Source: Desulfurellaceae bacterium (GTDB lineage Bacteria > Desulfobacterota > Binatia > Bin18). From it: a stretch of DNA of 60,612 nucleotides. Below are positions 49,826-57,927 of the stretch, piece by piece (the stretch's first letter is position 1; each line of letters begins with the position of its first letter). Both the position numbers and the translations under genes were made by a program. Below the pieces are notes generated by a model, which worked only from the letters and a program-made list of their open reading frames with translations, was not told where the DNA came from and ran no database searches. The stretch spans positions 4,388 to 64,999 of the forward strand of contig JAGWBB010000009.1 of NCBI GenBank assembly GCA_021296095.1. The letters are read 5' to 3'.

Positions 49826-51262
49826 CTAGCCGTCGGTGTCTTTTTTCTCGGCCTGTTTGTCTGTCTCTCTGGCCCGCTTTGCCGCAGTCCAGCCCTCGCG
49901 CGTGTGTTGTTGACGGGGGTTGAACACCAGCGCTCCGGCCGGCACATCACGACGCACGGTGGTGGCGGTGGCGATGTACACATCGTCATGAACGGTAATC
50001 GGGGCGACCAGGGTGGTATCGGAACCAACCTGGACTCGGTCGCCGATCCGGGTCCGGTGCTTGCGGAAGCCGTCGTAGTTGCACGTAATTGTGCCAGCCC
50101 CAATATTGGCGTCTCTGCCGATCTCGGCGTCCCCGATATAGGCCAGGTGCTTGGCCTTGGTGTGTTGGCCGATGACCGACTTCTTGACCTCCACGAAATT
50201 CCCCACCTCGGCCTCGGGGGCCAGCACGGCCTGACCGCGCAGATGACAAAACGGTCCGGCCGAGCTGCGGTCGGCCAGCTGGCTGTCGGACAGGACGACC
50301 GAAAACAAGACGTGGACATCGTCGCCGATCTGGCAATTCTCGATATACGCGCTGCCGTCGATCCGGCACCGGGCTCCGATCCGGGTCCGGCCCTTGAGCT
50401 GGGTGTTGGGCCCGATGACCGTATCCTGGCCGATGGTCACGTCTTCGTCAAAATAGACCGTCTGGGGGTCTTCCAGAGTCACCCCGCGGGCCATCCACTT
50501 TTTACGCAGCTGCTCCTGTTTGGTGTGTTCCATAGCGGCCAGATCCTCTCGGGAATTCACCCCACCAAGCTCTCCGGCGTCTTGCGCCAACACCGCCCGG
50601 CTGGGCAGCCCAGCCCCCACGGCCTGAGCGACGATATCGGTCAGATAGTACTCGGCCTGCGCATTGTCGGGCCGCAGGGCGCGCAGGGCGGGAAACAGAA
50701 ACGCGGCCTGCGCACAATAAATGCCCGAGTTGATCTCATTGATGCGCCGTTCCTGGGCGGACGCGTCGCGCGCTTCCACAATCCTGCTCAGCCGACCGTC
50801 CGGCGTCCGCACCACCCGACCGTAATCGGCCGGGTCGGGCACACGCGTGGTGAGGACTGACACGGTCGCCCGCGTCGTCCGGTGGTCGTGAACAAAGTCG
50901 GCCAGGGTCGGCGTGGTCAGCAGCGGTGTATCGCCACACACGATCAAGACCTGCCCCTGCCAGTCAACAAACGCCGGCTGAGCGGCCAGCACCGCATCAC
51001 CAGTGCCGCGCTGTTGGGGCTGAACGGCGAACCGGACATCCGCACCGCCACACGCCTGCCGCACCGCGTCGGCCTGGTGGCCGACGACGACGACCAGGCG
51101 CTCGGGGTGCAGACGCTGGGCGGCACGGATGATGTGAGCCACCAGGGGTTTGCCCGCCACGCGGTGTAGGACCTTGGCCTGTGCGGAACACATCCGCTTT
51201 CCCAGGCCGGCGGCGAGAATGACAATGCCGAGCTGACTATCCTGAGCGATATTCCACCCCAC
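49826..51262 (-). CDS. glmU: Bifunctional N-acetyltransferase/uridyltransferase GlmU
   Basis: A 478-residue two-domain enzyme. The N-terminal pyrophosphorylase has the nucleotide-binding start VILAAGLGKRM and the QRGTGDAVLAA block; the lysine in AKVLHRVAGKPL is retained. The C-terminal left-handed beta-helix (from about residue 260) shows hexapeptide repeats and the acetyltransferase region YIGDAEIGRDANIGAG. It converts GlcN-1-P to UDP-GlcNAc, the precursor of murein and LPS. It forms an operon with glmS. The usual loop after GKRM has M-x-S-D-LPK; here it is MCSAQAK, a mild change. The ATG at 51262 has no strong ribosome site. Confidence 0.95.
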   Translation of the reverse strand: MGWNIAQDSQLGIVILAAGLGKRMCSAQAKVLHRVAGKPLVAHIIRAAQRLHPERLVVVVGHQADAVRQACGGADVRFAVQPQQRGTGDAVLAAQPAFVDWQGQVLIVCGDTPLLTTPTLADFVHDHRTTRATVSVLTTRVPDPADYGRVVRTPDGRLSRIVEARDASAQERRINEINSGIYCAQAAFLFPALRALRPDNAQAEYYLTDIVAQAVGAGLPSRAVLAQDAGELGGVNSREDLAAMEHTKQEQLRKKWMARGVTLEDPQTVYFDEDVTIGQDTVIGPNTQLKGRTRIGARCRIDGSAYIENCQIGDDVHVLFSVVLSDSQLADRSSAGPFCHLRGQAVLAPEAEVGNFVEVKKSVIGQHTKAKHLAYIGDAEIGRDANIGAGTITCNYDGFRKHRTRIGDRVQVGSDTTLVAPITVHDDVYIATATTVRRDVPAGALVFNPRQQHTREGWTAAKRARETDKQAEKKDTDG

Positions 51263-51327
51263 CCGTGAGACAGGTTCTGGGGAAGGTGCCGGTCAGCCCT
51301 CCCCGTCCGCCTGGCGCCTCGCCACAC

Positions 51328-52452
51328 CTAGTCTTCAACCGAGTCTTTGGCCTGCGGCTGGCGTGACGGCAGGCTGTCGAACCAGGGCAAGACCAGGGTG
51401 TCGTTGATGGAGTAGGTATAGGCGTGGCCCCAGTCGGGCAGCTCCTTATACTCCACCTTGGTAAAGGCGCTCTTCTGGAGCAGTTCGTAGGCCATCTGTG
51501 CGGTGGCAACCGGAAACATGAAATCCTTGCCGCCGTGGACGATATAGATCGGCAAATCCTTGGCCTTGTCCAGATTGAACATGCCGACGATCATGCCGGC
51601 CGCAGCAATCGGCGCGGCGCCGGCAAACAGCTTGGGACAGCTCAGCCCGATCGCATAGCTGAACGAGCCGCCGTCAGACAGGCCGCTGACAAACAGCCGG
51701 CCAATGTCGATACTGTACTCGTCGAGCAGGGTCTCGACCATCGACAGAATAGAACGGATATCAACCCCCGGTCGCTGCAAGGACCACGTTCCGCCCAGGG
51801 ACTTGGGCGACAACAGCATATAGCCCGCGCTCTTGGCCGCCCGCAGCCAGGTCAGCAGGTAGTCGTCCCCACGACCATGCCCACCGTGCAGGGTAATCAC
51901 CAGGGGCCAGGACCGGCTCGGGTCGTAATATTCGGGTACGTACAGCGAATACTCGGCGTGCTTGTCGGTACTCGGCCGGTGGATGACCCCGGTCTGGGCT
52001 TCAACGCCCGCAACCGGCGTCTCCAGCTCGTCCCAACGCGCCAGGGCGTCCGGCAGCACCCAGTATTCCCGCAGCTTCGGCAGCTCGGCGCGTAGCTCGT
52101 ACAGGGCGTATTTGCCGAGCGAGAAGGCGCGACGGCTCTGCATATAGGCGACAATGAAGTTCGCCTCGGAGCCGGTCAGAAAAGAGGTGTAGGCGTCCTC
52201 CAGCTGTTCCAGGGCTTCCAGCCATTTCTTGTGGAAGGCTTCACCGCCGTCCGGCACTTCGAGGCCCTCGAGTTCGGCGTTCAGGGGGGGGAAGATATCG
52301 CCCCCGACCCGGTCAAACACGTCTTGCTTGGCCTGCTTGATCTGACCCAGATGCATGTGTTCTTGCAGCCACTCGAAAGCCCGCAGGAAGACCAGGATTT
52401 TTTCTTCCTGAGCACTGATGATGGCCCGATAGTCTTCTGCTGCAATCGCCAT
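51328..52452 (-). CDS. Alpha/beta hydrolase, phospholipase/carboxylesterase type
   Basis: A 374-residue protein in two parts. The first about 170 residues are helical, with no match I know. The second is an alpha/beta hydrolase: LVITLHGGHGRG (oxyanion loop) and the nucleophile in SGLSDGGSFSYAIG (GxSxG, near residue 258). The aspartate is likely in HGGKDFMFPV and the histidine in WGHAYTYS. It is akin to carboxylesterases and polyhydroxybutyrate-type esterases. There is no signal peptide. An AAGGAGGGCC site fixes the start at 52452; the longer frame is upstream noise. It is divergent from selA, and the substrate is unknown. Confidence 0.82.
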   Translation of the reverse strand: MAIAAEDYRAIISAQEEKILVFLRAFEWLQEHMHLGQIKQAKQDVFDRVGGDIFPPLNAELEGLEVPDGGEAFHKKWLEALEQLEDAYTSFLTGSEANFIVAYMQSRRAFSLGKYALYELRAELPKLREYWVLPDALARWDELETPVAGVEAQTGVIHRPSTDKHAEYSLYVPEYYDPSRSWPLVITLHGGHGRGDDYLLTWLRAAKSAGYMLLSPKSLGGTWSLQRPGVDIRSILSMVETLLDEYSIDIGRLFVSGLSDGGSFSYAIGLSCPKLFAGAAPIAAAGMIVGMFNLDKAKDLPIYIVHGGKDFMFPVATAQMAYELLQKSAFTKVEYKELPDWGHAYTYSINDTLVLPWFDSLPSRQPQAKDSVED

Positions 52453-52535
52453 ACGGCCCTCCTTGTGTGAGGCAAAGCTAGCCTCCCCTCCATACAGTTG
52501 CAAGAGGCACACCCATATGCCAAGGTAGCCGCGCC

Positions 52536-53948
52536 ATGAAGACCGCCAAAAACGCGACCGAGCGGGCTGCTCGCGAGTTGCTGCGCCGTCTCCCGGCGGT
52601 TGAAAAGCTGGTCTCATCGTCCGATTTCCACCCTCTCCTCCAACGCTACCAGCGAGGCTATATCACACACACCGTCCGCGACGTACTGGCCGGTCTGCGC
52701 CAAGACATCCTGGACGGCTCGCTGAGCGAGGAGCTGACCCAGTCGGCCATTGCCCACAGGGTCAGGCAGCGGCTGGCCGAGGCCGAGCAATCGCCCCTGC
52801 GCTCGGTTATCAACGCCACCGGCACCGTGCTGCACACCAATCTGGGCCGGGCGCTGCTGGCAAAAGCGGCGGTGGACGAGGTCGTCCGCGCGGCCACCAC
52901 GCCAGTGACTCTGGAGTACGATCTGAGCGCGGCCGGGCGCGGCGACCGCGATGCTCTCATTGAGGCCGATCTGTTAGCCCTGACCGGTGCCGAGGCGGCC
53001 ACCGTTGTCAACAATAACGCCGCAGCCGTGCTGCTGGCCCTGAATTCCGTGGCCGAAGGCAAAGAAGGTATTGTCTCACGCGGTGAGCTGATCGAGATTG
53101 GCGGTGCGTTTCGGATTCCCGACGTGATGCGCAAAAGCGGTGTCGTGCTGCGCGAGGTCGGCACCACCAACCGCACCCACGCCCACGACTACGCCGAGGC
53201 GATTGGACCCGAAACCGGCGTGCTGTTGAAAGTCCATCCGAGCAATTACCGGATCGTCGGTTTCAGCAGCGAGGTCAGCCTCGGCGATATCGTCGCCCTC
53301 GGTCACGCCCACCAGATTCCGGTCATGGAAGACCTGGGCGCCGGGGCGCTCATCGACCTGTCCGACTATGGCCTGCCCAGAGAACCGATTGTGTCCGAGC
53401 GGGTGGCGACGGGTGCCGAGCTGGTGACCTTCAGCGGCGACAAACTGTTAGGCGGCCCGCAGGCCGGGCTGATTGTCGGCCGCCGGGAGTGGATTGCGCG
53501 TATTAAAGCCAACCCGCTGAAACGCGCCCTGCGGCCCGACAAGCTGACCCTGGCCGCCCTCGGCGCAACGCTGCGGCTGTACCGCCAGTCGCCGTGTCTG
53601 AGCGTCGAGCTGCCAACCCTGCGCTGGCTCACCCGACCCGTGGCAGAGCTGGACGCGCTTGCCGCCCAGGCCGTGCCGCTCTTGCACGGGCGGCTGGGCC
53701 GCGACTTCCGCATCACGCTCGAAGACGCCACGGCTCAGATCGGCAGCGGCGCCCTGCCCGAGGAGAGCCTGCCCAGCCGGGCGCTTGTGATTCGCCATCC
53801 CCGGCTTTCGGCCGAGCATATCGCGGCCCGGTTTCGCGCCGCGCCCACGCCCATCCTGGGCCGGATTCGGGACGACGCCTTCATGTTGGATTTGCGGGGC
53901 GTCTTTCAGCCCCACGAACTGGTCCCTGCCGCAGCGCAGGCCGACTGA
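52536..53948 (+). CDS. selA: L-seryl-tRNA(Sec) selenium transferase
   Basis: A 470-residue PLP enzyme that converts Ser-tRNA(Sec) to Sec-tRNA(Sec) with selenophosphate. The N-terminal domain has RRLPAVEKLV; NATGTVLHTNLGRA is the highly conserved block; and the PLP lysine is K303 in TFSGDKLLGGPQAG. It is full length. The tRNA-Sec gene lies 8 bases downstream on the opposite strand, so the two are convergent. selB and selD are not in the window, and no selenoprotein ORF is evident, but these two genes together show that the organism very probably uses selenocysteine. Confidence 0.95.
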   Translation: MKTAKNATERAARELLRRLPAVEKLVSSSDFHPLLQRYQRGYITHTVRDVLAGLRQDILDGSLSEELTQSAIAHRVRQRLAEAEQSPLRSVINATGTVLHTNLGRALLAKAAVDEVVRAATTPVTLEYDLSAAGRGDRDALIEADLLALTGAEAATVVNNNAAAVLLALNSVAEGKEGIVSRGELIEIGGAFRIPDVMRKSGVVLREVGTTNRTHAHDYAEAIGPETGVLLKVHPSNYRIVGFSSEVSLGDIVALGHAHQIPVMEDLGAGALIDLSDYGLPREPIVSERVATGAELVTFSGDKLLGGPQAGLIVGRREWIARIKANPLKRALRPDKLTLAALGATLRLYRQSPCLSVELPTLRWLTRPVAELDALAAQAVPLLHGRLGRDFRITLEDATAQIGSGALPEESLPSRALVIRHPRLSAEHIAARFRAAPTPILGRIRDDAFMLDLRGVFQPHELVPAAAQAD

Positions 53949-53955
53949 ACGAGAC

Positions 53956-54050
53956 TGGCGGAGAAGGGATGGAGTCGAACCATCCGCGCAACTTACGCCA
54001 CGCAACTCGGTTTTGAAGACCGGTGCGGCCACCGGGCCACATCCTTCTCC
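53956..54050 (-). tRNA. selC: tRNA-Sec (anticodon TCA)
   Basis: Minus-strand gene of 95 bases including an encoded CCA. It has an 8-bp acceptor (GGAGAAGG/CCTTCTCC), G discriminator, long D-stem, anticodon loop CTTCAAA (TCA), a long variable arm with a 6-bp stem, and T-arm GATGG-TTCGACT-CCATC. The 8+5 acceptor/T arrangement is the bacterial type. One C-A mismatch lies at the outer end of the anticodon stem. It lies beside selA, and hisS begins 130 bases beyond on the other strand. Confidence 0.95.
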
Positions 54051-54180
54051 GTCGGGGAAGAGAGTATAGGGTTTTTCGGTCGGAATAAAAAGCCGGGCCG
54101 GCCGGCAAGCAGACGTCGGGACCTTGACCAGCCGGCCATATCTTGATTTCCAACCGGGTAGCGCGAAGGAGTTGGAAGCG

Positions 54181-55536
54181 ATGCCAAGTACCAAGCCCCC
54201 GAGTGGGATGCGCGATTATCTGCCCGAGGCCGTGTCCAGACGCCGCTATGTGGTGGCGACCATAGAGGAGGTGTTTCAGCGCCACGGCTTTGTGCCGCTC
54301 GAAACGCCGGCGATTGAGAACCTGTCCACCCTGCTCGGCAAATACGGCGAGGAAGGCGACCAGCTGTTGTACCGGCTGCTGCACCGGGGGGATAAGCTGA
54401 GCCGGGCGCTGGCCGAGCCCTCGGTCGATACGGCCGCCCTGGCCGAGCTGGGCCTCCGCTATGACCTGACCGTCCCGCTGGCCCGCGTGGTAGCCCACTA
54501 CGGCCAGCAGCTGCCGCGCTTTTTCAAGCGCTATCAGATCCAGCCGGTGTGGCGCGCCGACCGGCCGGCCAAGGGACGCTTTCGGGAGTTCTACCAGTGC
54601 GATGTCGATATGACCGGCACCAGCTCGCCGCTGGCCGAGGTCGAGGTCATGAATGCCGTGTGCGGCGCGCTGCTGGCCCTCGGCTTTGCCGGCTTTGCCG
54701 TCGCGCTGAACCACCGCGCGCTCTTACGCAGCCTGATTGAGGCGGCCGACATCGAGCCTGCTTTGGAAGGCTCGGCCCTGATTGCCCTGGACAAGCTGGA
54801 TAAAATCGGCCCAGCCGGGGTGCGCGAGGAATTGACCCAACGCGGCATGAGCCAAGCGTCGGCAGAGCGGCTGCTGGCCCTGACGACCGGCACCGAGCAG
54901 GCCGACAACACCCGTATCCTGCGTGAGCTGCGCGCCGCCCTCACCTCGCCCGAGGCCCGGCGGGCGCTCGATGAGCTGGACACGCTTTTGGCGCTCAGCG
55001 CCGACACCCCGGCCGGTCCGCTGCTGCGTCTCAGCCCGGCCCTGGCGCGGGGTCTCAGCTATTACACCGGCCCGATTTTCGAGATCATTTCGCCGGATTT
55101 CAGCGGCTCGCTGGGCGGCGGCGGTCGCTACGACAACCTGGTCGGCATGTTCAGTGGCAAACAGGTGCCGGCGGTTGGTTTCTCGCTGGGCCTGGAGCGG
55201 ATTCTGCTGCTGATGGAAGACGGCCGCATGTTCCCCGACCTCCAGCTGCGGGCCCAGGTCATGGTGTGTCCGCTGCCCGACACGCCGCTGGCTGCGGTGA
55301 CGGGTCTGGCAGCCCGGCTACGCCAGGCCGGGATTACCGTCGAGCTGTATCCAGAACAGGCAAAACTCGGCCGCCAGCTGTCTACCGCCGACAATCTGCA
55401 TATCCCCTACGCCCTGATCATCGGACCGGACGAGGTGGCCCGGCAGACCTACAGCCTCAAGAATCTGGCCACCGGACAGCAGGACAGCCTGGACGAGGCG
55501 GGCCTGATTGCCACCCTGGGGCAGATCGGAAAATAG
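54181..55536 (+). CDS. hisS: Histidyl-tRNA synthetase
   Basis: A 451-residue class II synthetase. PPSGMRDYLPEAV is the N-terminal block; motif 2 is in QPVWRADRPAKGRFREFYQCDVD; the histidine-binding LARGLSYYTGPIFEI and motif 3 GLERIL follow; the C-terminal anticodon domain ends the protein. The frame is open from 54124, but the ATG at 54181 follows GAAGGAGTTGG and fits the family. It belongs to the group of translation genes in this window and lies 10 bases before the metallo-beta-lactamase-fold gene, so the two may be co-transcribed. Confidence 0.94.
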   Translation: MPSTKPPSGMRDYLPEAVSRRRYVVATIEEVFQRHGFVPLETPAIENLSTLLGKYGEEGDQLLYRLLHRGDKLSRALAEPSVDTAALAELGLRYDLTVPLARVVAHYGQQLPRFFKRYQIQPVWRADRPAKGRFREFYQCDVDMTGTSSPLAEVEVMNAVCGALLALGFAGFAVALNHRALLRSLIEAADIEPALEGSALIALDKLDKIGPAGVREELTQRGMSQASAERLLALTTGTEQADNTRILRELRAALTSPEARRALDELDTLLALSADTPAGPLLRLSPALARGLSYYTGPIFEIISPDFSGSLGGGGRYDNLVGMFSGKQVPAVGFSLGLERILLLMEDGRMFPDLQLRAQVMVCPLPDTPLAAVTGLAARLRQAGITVELYPEQAKLGRQLSTADNLHIPYALIIGPDEVARQTYSLKNLATGQQDSLDEAGLIATLGQIGK

Positions 55537-55546
55537 AGGCACAACG

Positions 55547-56281
55547 ATGCGGGTCACGGTTCTGGGCGCGGGCGACGCCTTCAGCAGCGGCGGTCAGCGT
55601 CAGAGCGGCTATCTGGTCGAAACCGACAGCGCCACGTTTTTGCTGGACTGCGGCACGACCACGCTGCTGGCGCTGAAAACGCTGCGGATTCCGGCCAATC
55701 GGATCGACTTCGTGGCCATCAGCCATCTGCACGGCGACCACTTCGGCGGCCTGCCCTTTCTGTTCCTCGAATACCTGTACGAGCAGCCGCGCAGCCGTCC
55801 GCTGCACATCGCCGGACCGCCGGGCATACAGGAACGCGTCCTGGCCCTCCACCGCGTCATGTACGGCGAGCTGTCCACCCGCAATCCGTCCTTTGGCCCG
55901 GAATTTCACCAGCTCCCGCCGGGCCGACCGGCCCGGGTGTGTCAGGTCGAGCTGTTGCCTTTTCGCGTTCCGCATCAGGTAGACGAGATTTCCCTGGGCT
56001 ACCGGGTGGCGGTTGACGGCAAATCACTCCTGTACTCCGGCGACTGTGGCTGGAACGAAGACCTGGTTCGCCACGCCCAGGGCACGGACCTGTTTATCTG
56101 CGAGTGCTGCTTTTTTGAGACCCGGACCTCGTATCACATCAGCTATCCGCAGCTGGCCGAACACGCCCCCCGCCTGGACTGCAAACGCCTGCTGCTCAGC
56201 CATCTCGGCCGCGAGGTCTTGGAACGTCTGCCCCAGCTCAGGCTGGAGTGCGCGACCGACGGCTTGGTGCTCGAGGTGTAG
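55547..56281 (+). CDS. Metallo-beta-lactamase-fold hydrolase (RNase Z-like)
   Basis: A 244-residue protein with the zinc motif HLHGDHFGG, a GDCGWNEDL metal aspartate, and a late LLSHLG histidine, the set seen in RNase Z/AtsA-type beta-CASP-less hydrolases. It is shorter than full RNase Z and lacks its flexible arm as far as I can see, so phosphodiesterase or arylsulfatase-like activity is as likely as tRNA 3' processing. It is next to hisS and tRNA-Sec. Since tRNA-Sec encodes CCA but the Glu and Lys genes here do not, a tRNA-end nuclease is needed somewhere, yet nothing ties it to this gene. The start at 55547 lies 10 bases after hisS. Confidence 0.78.
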   Translation: MRVTVLGAGDAFSSGGQRQSGYLVETDSATFLLDCGTTTLLALKTLRIPANRIDFVAISHLHGDHFGGLPFLFLEYLYEQPRSRPLHIAGPPGIQERVLALHRVMYGELSTRNPSFGPEFHQLPPGRPARVCQVELLPFRVPHQVDEISLGYRVAVDGKSLLYSGDCGWNEDLVRHAQGTDLFICECCFFETRTSYHISYPQLAEHAPRLDCKRLLLSHLGREVLERLPQLRLECATDGLVLEV

Positions 56282-56314
56282 CGAAGCCCGGCTGCGTGGC
56301 GCAAGACCGGCCGC

Positions 56315-57535
56315 TCAGCCGCCCGACAACAGGCGTCCCAGCGCGGTCCACAGCTGAAACAGGCCCAAGGCTGACACCACCACCACGACCAGCGTGCCTA
56401 AGAGATTGGCCAGCCAGCCGTTGGTGTGCTCGCCCAGGAGTTCCCGGCGGTTCATCACGATCAGCAGGAAGACGGCGACGGCCGGCAGCAGCACGCCATT
56501 GATCGCCTGGGCGACAATAATCACTGCCACCGGACTCTGGCCGACCACCGCCAGCCCTGTTCCAATCAGCACGATCACGCCCCACACCGCCCGCAGCCGC
56601 CAGCTGCGTAAATCGCGCGGCCAGCCCAGGATGCCGGCCGTGGCGTAGGCCGCGGCCAGGGGAGCCGTCATGGCGCTGGTGATGCCGGCACACACCAGGC
56701 CGGCGGCGAAAAAAGACCGGGCGGCCGAACCGAGCAGCGGCGTCAGCTGGTCGGCCATTGCCCCGACATTGTCCAGCGGGATGCCGCGAACGAAGAACGC
56801 GCCGGCGGCCGTTGAGACAACCGCCAGAGTTACCACGCCCCCAATCGACACCGACAGCCAGGTATCACGCCTGGCGATGCGCAGCGCTGTCGGCTGAGGC
56901 AGTCCGTCGGCCCAGCGTTCCCGCACCGCCTCGGCGTGCAGGAACAGGTTATAGGGCACGACCGTCGTGCCAATCAGGGCCACAATGAGCAGCACGGAGT
57001 CGGCGGGCAGACTCGGCCAGGCCGCACCCCGGATCAGTTCGTCCACAGAAGGACGGGCCAGCACGGCGGCCAGGACAAACACCAGGCTCATACCCAGCAC
57101 CAGGACGAGCAGGCAGCGCTCAATCGCCCGATAGGTTCCCAGGGCCAGCAGGCAGACGACCAACAGCCCGGTGCCCAGCGCCCACAGCTGGGAAGGACCC
57201 CCGCTCAGCAGCGCCAGACCGGCGGCCGCTCCGGTGATATTGCCGGTTTCAAAGGCCGCATTGCCGCCACCAATACCAACCACGACCAGAGCGCACACGG
57301 GTAGCCGCAGACGCGAGTCGGCAAAGACCGTCCGCAGGGCTTGGCCAAGACCCCGACGGCTGACAAGGCCCAGCCGGGCGGCCATCTCCTGGAGGACAAT
57401 AGTGGCCAGGACCGAAAAGATGAGCGCCCACACCAGGCTATAGCCGAAGCGGGCGCCGGCCAGGCTGGCCGTTGTCACCGTGCCCGGCCCGATAAAGGCG
57501 GCCACGACCAGAAAACCCGGGCCGTAGTGTTTCAT
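56315..57535 (-). CDS. NRAMP-like transporter lacking the standard metal-site motifs
   Basis: A 406-residue protein of about 11 transmembrane helices with the NRAMP layout. In classical NRAMP proteins helix 1 carries DPGN and helix 6 carries MPH with a following Asn, which bind Mn2+ or Fe2+. Here helix 1 reads IGPGTVTTA and helix 6 VVPYNLFLHA, so the metal aspartate, methionine and histidine are replaced. NRAMP-related magnesium transporters are known to differ at this site, but I cannot assign this one to them. A 56-residue ORF ends 6 bases before this gene. The fold is sure, the substrate is open. Confidence 0.85.
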   Translation of the reverse strand: MKHYGPGFLVVAAFIGPGTVTTASLAGARFGYSLVWALIFSVLATIVLQEMAARLGLVSRRGLGQALRTVFADSRLRLPVCALVVVGIGGGNAAFETGNITGAAAGLALLSGGPSQLWALGTGLLVVCLLALGTYRAIERCLLVLVLGMSLVFVLAAVLARPSVDELIRGAAWPSLPADSVLLIVALIGTTVVPYNLFLHAEAVRERWADGLPQPTALRIARRDTWLSVSIGGVVTLAVVSTAAGAFFVRGIPLDNVGAMADQLTPLLGSAARSFFAAGLVCAGITSAMTAPLAAAYATAGILGWPRDLRSWRLRAVWGVIVLIGTGLAVVGQSPVAVIIVAQAINGVLLPAVAVFLLIVMNRRELLGEHTNGWLANLLGTLVVVVVSALGLFQLWTALGRLLSGG

Positions 57536-57541
57536 GCCAGA

Positions 57542-57712
57542 CTACCAGCCGGCCATATCTTTTTTGGCAATGATTTGGGTCGGCGTGACCCACACGATCA
57601 GTTCTCCCGGCACGACGTGGGGATGGCCGTCGGCCCTGACCGTGACGCACTGGGCGGTGCGCGCCTGCTCGCGCGGAAAGGTCCAGACTTCGCCGGACGG
57701 CATGCGTTTCAT
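57542..57712 (-). CDS. 56-residue hypothetical protein upstream of the NRAMP-like gene
   Basis: A short ORF: MKRMPSGEVWTFPREQA, then a beta-like middle (VTVRADGHPHVVPGELIVWVTP), ending KKDMAGW. The third codon positions are strongly G or C, as in the real genes of this window, so coding is likely. It ends 6 bases before the NRAMP-like start and shares its strand, so they probably form one transcript. The start at 57712 is uncertain because no clear ribosome site is seen, and a second ATG lies three codons on. No family is recognised; the conserved look suggests a small regulator or accessory of the transporter. Confidence 0.55.
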   Translation of the reverse strand: MKRMPSGEVWTFPREQARTAQCVTVRADGHPHVVPGELIVWVTPTQIIAKKDMAGW

Positions 57713-57792
57713 GCCCGGACTATGGCCGATTTCTTCTGACGAAGAAAGGCAGGAATGGGCCAGCGCCCGCGCGCGGAAAATTCTGGACTAGG

Positions 57793-57818
57793 GGCGGGTT
57801 TGACCCCCCCTACCCGCC
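57793..57818. promoter_or_regulatory. Inverted repeat in the divergent intergenic region
   Basis: GGCGGGT (57793-57799) and ACCCGCC (57812-57818) form a perfect 7-bp pair over 12 bases. The site lies between the start of the small ORF at 57712 and that of the MFS gene at 57928, which point away from each other. This suits an operator better than a terminator. The G/C richness of the region makes chance possible. Confidence 0.3.
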
Positions 57819-57927
57819 TGGTGAATGGCGTCTTATCCAGTCTTGCTCCCTCAGCCTTGCCCCCTCTTCCCGACCCATAGTAGAGTCAGCCCGGCTGCCC
57901 ACGGTCGGAGGCGAAGGAGGAGACACC

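Noticed and set aside
51238-51327. A gene or RNA between glmU and the esterase gene
   Set aside because: The gap is short and holds neither a frame with a ribosome site nor a stable hairpin.
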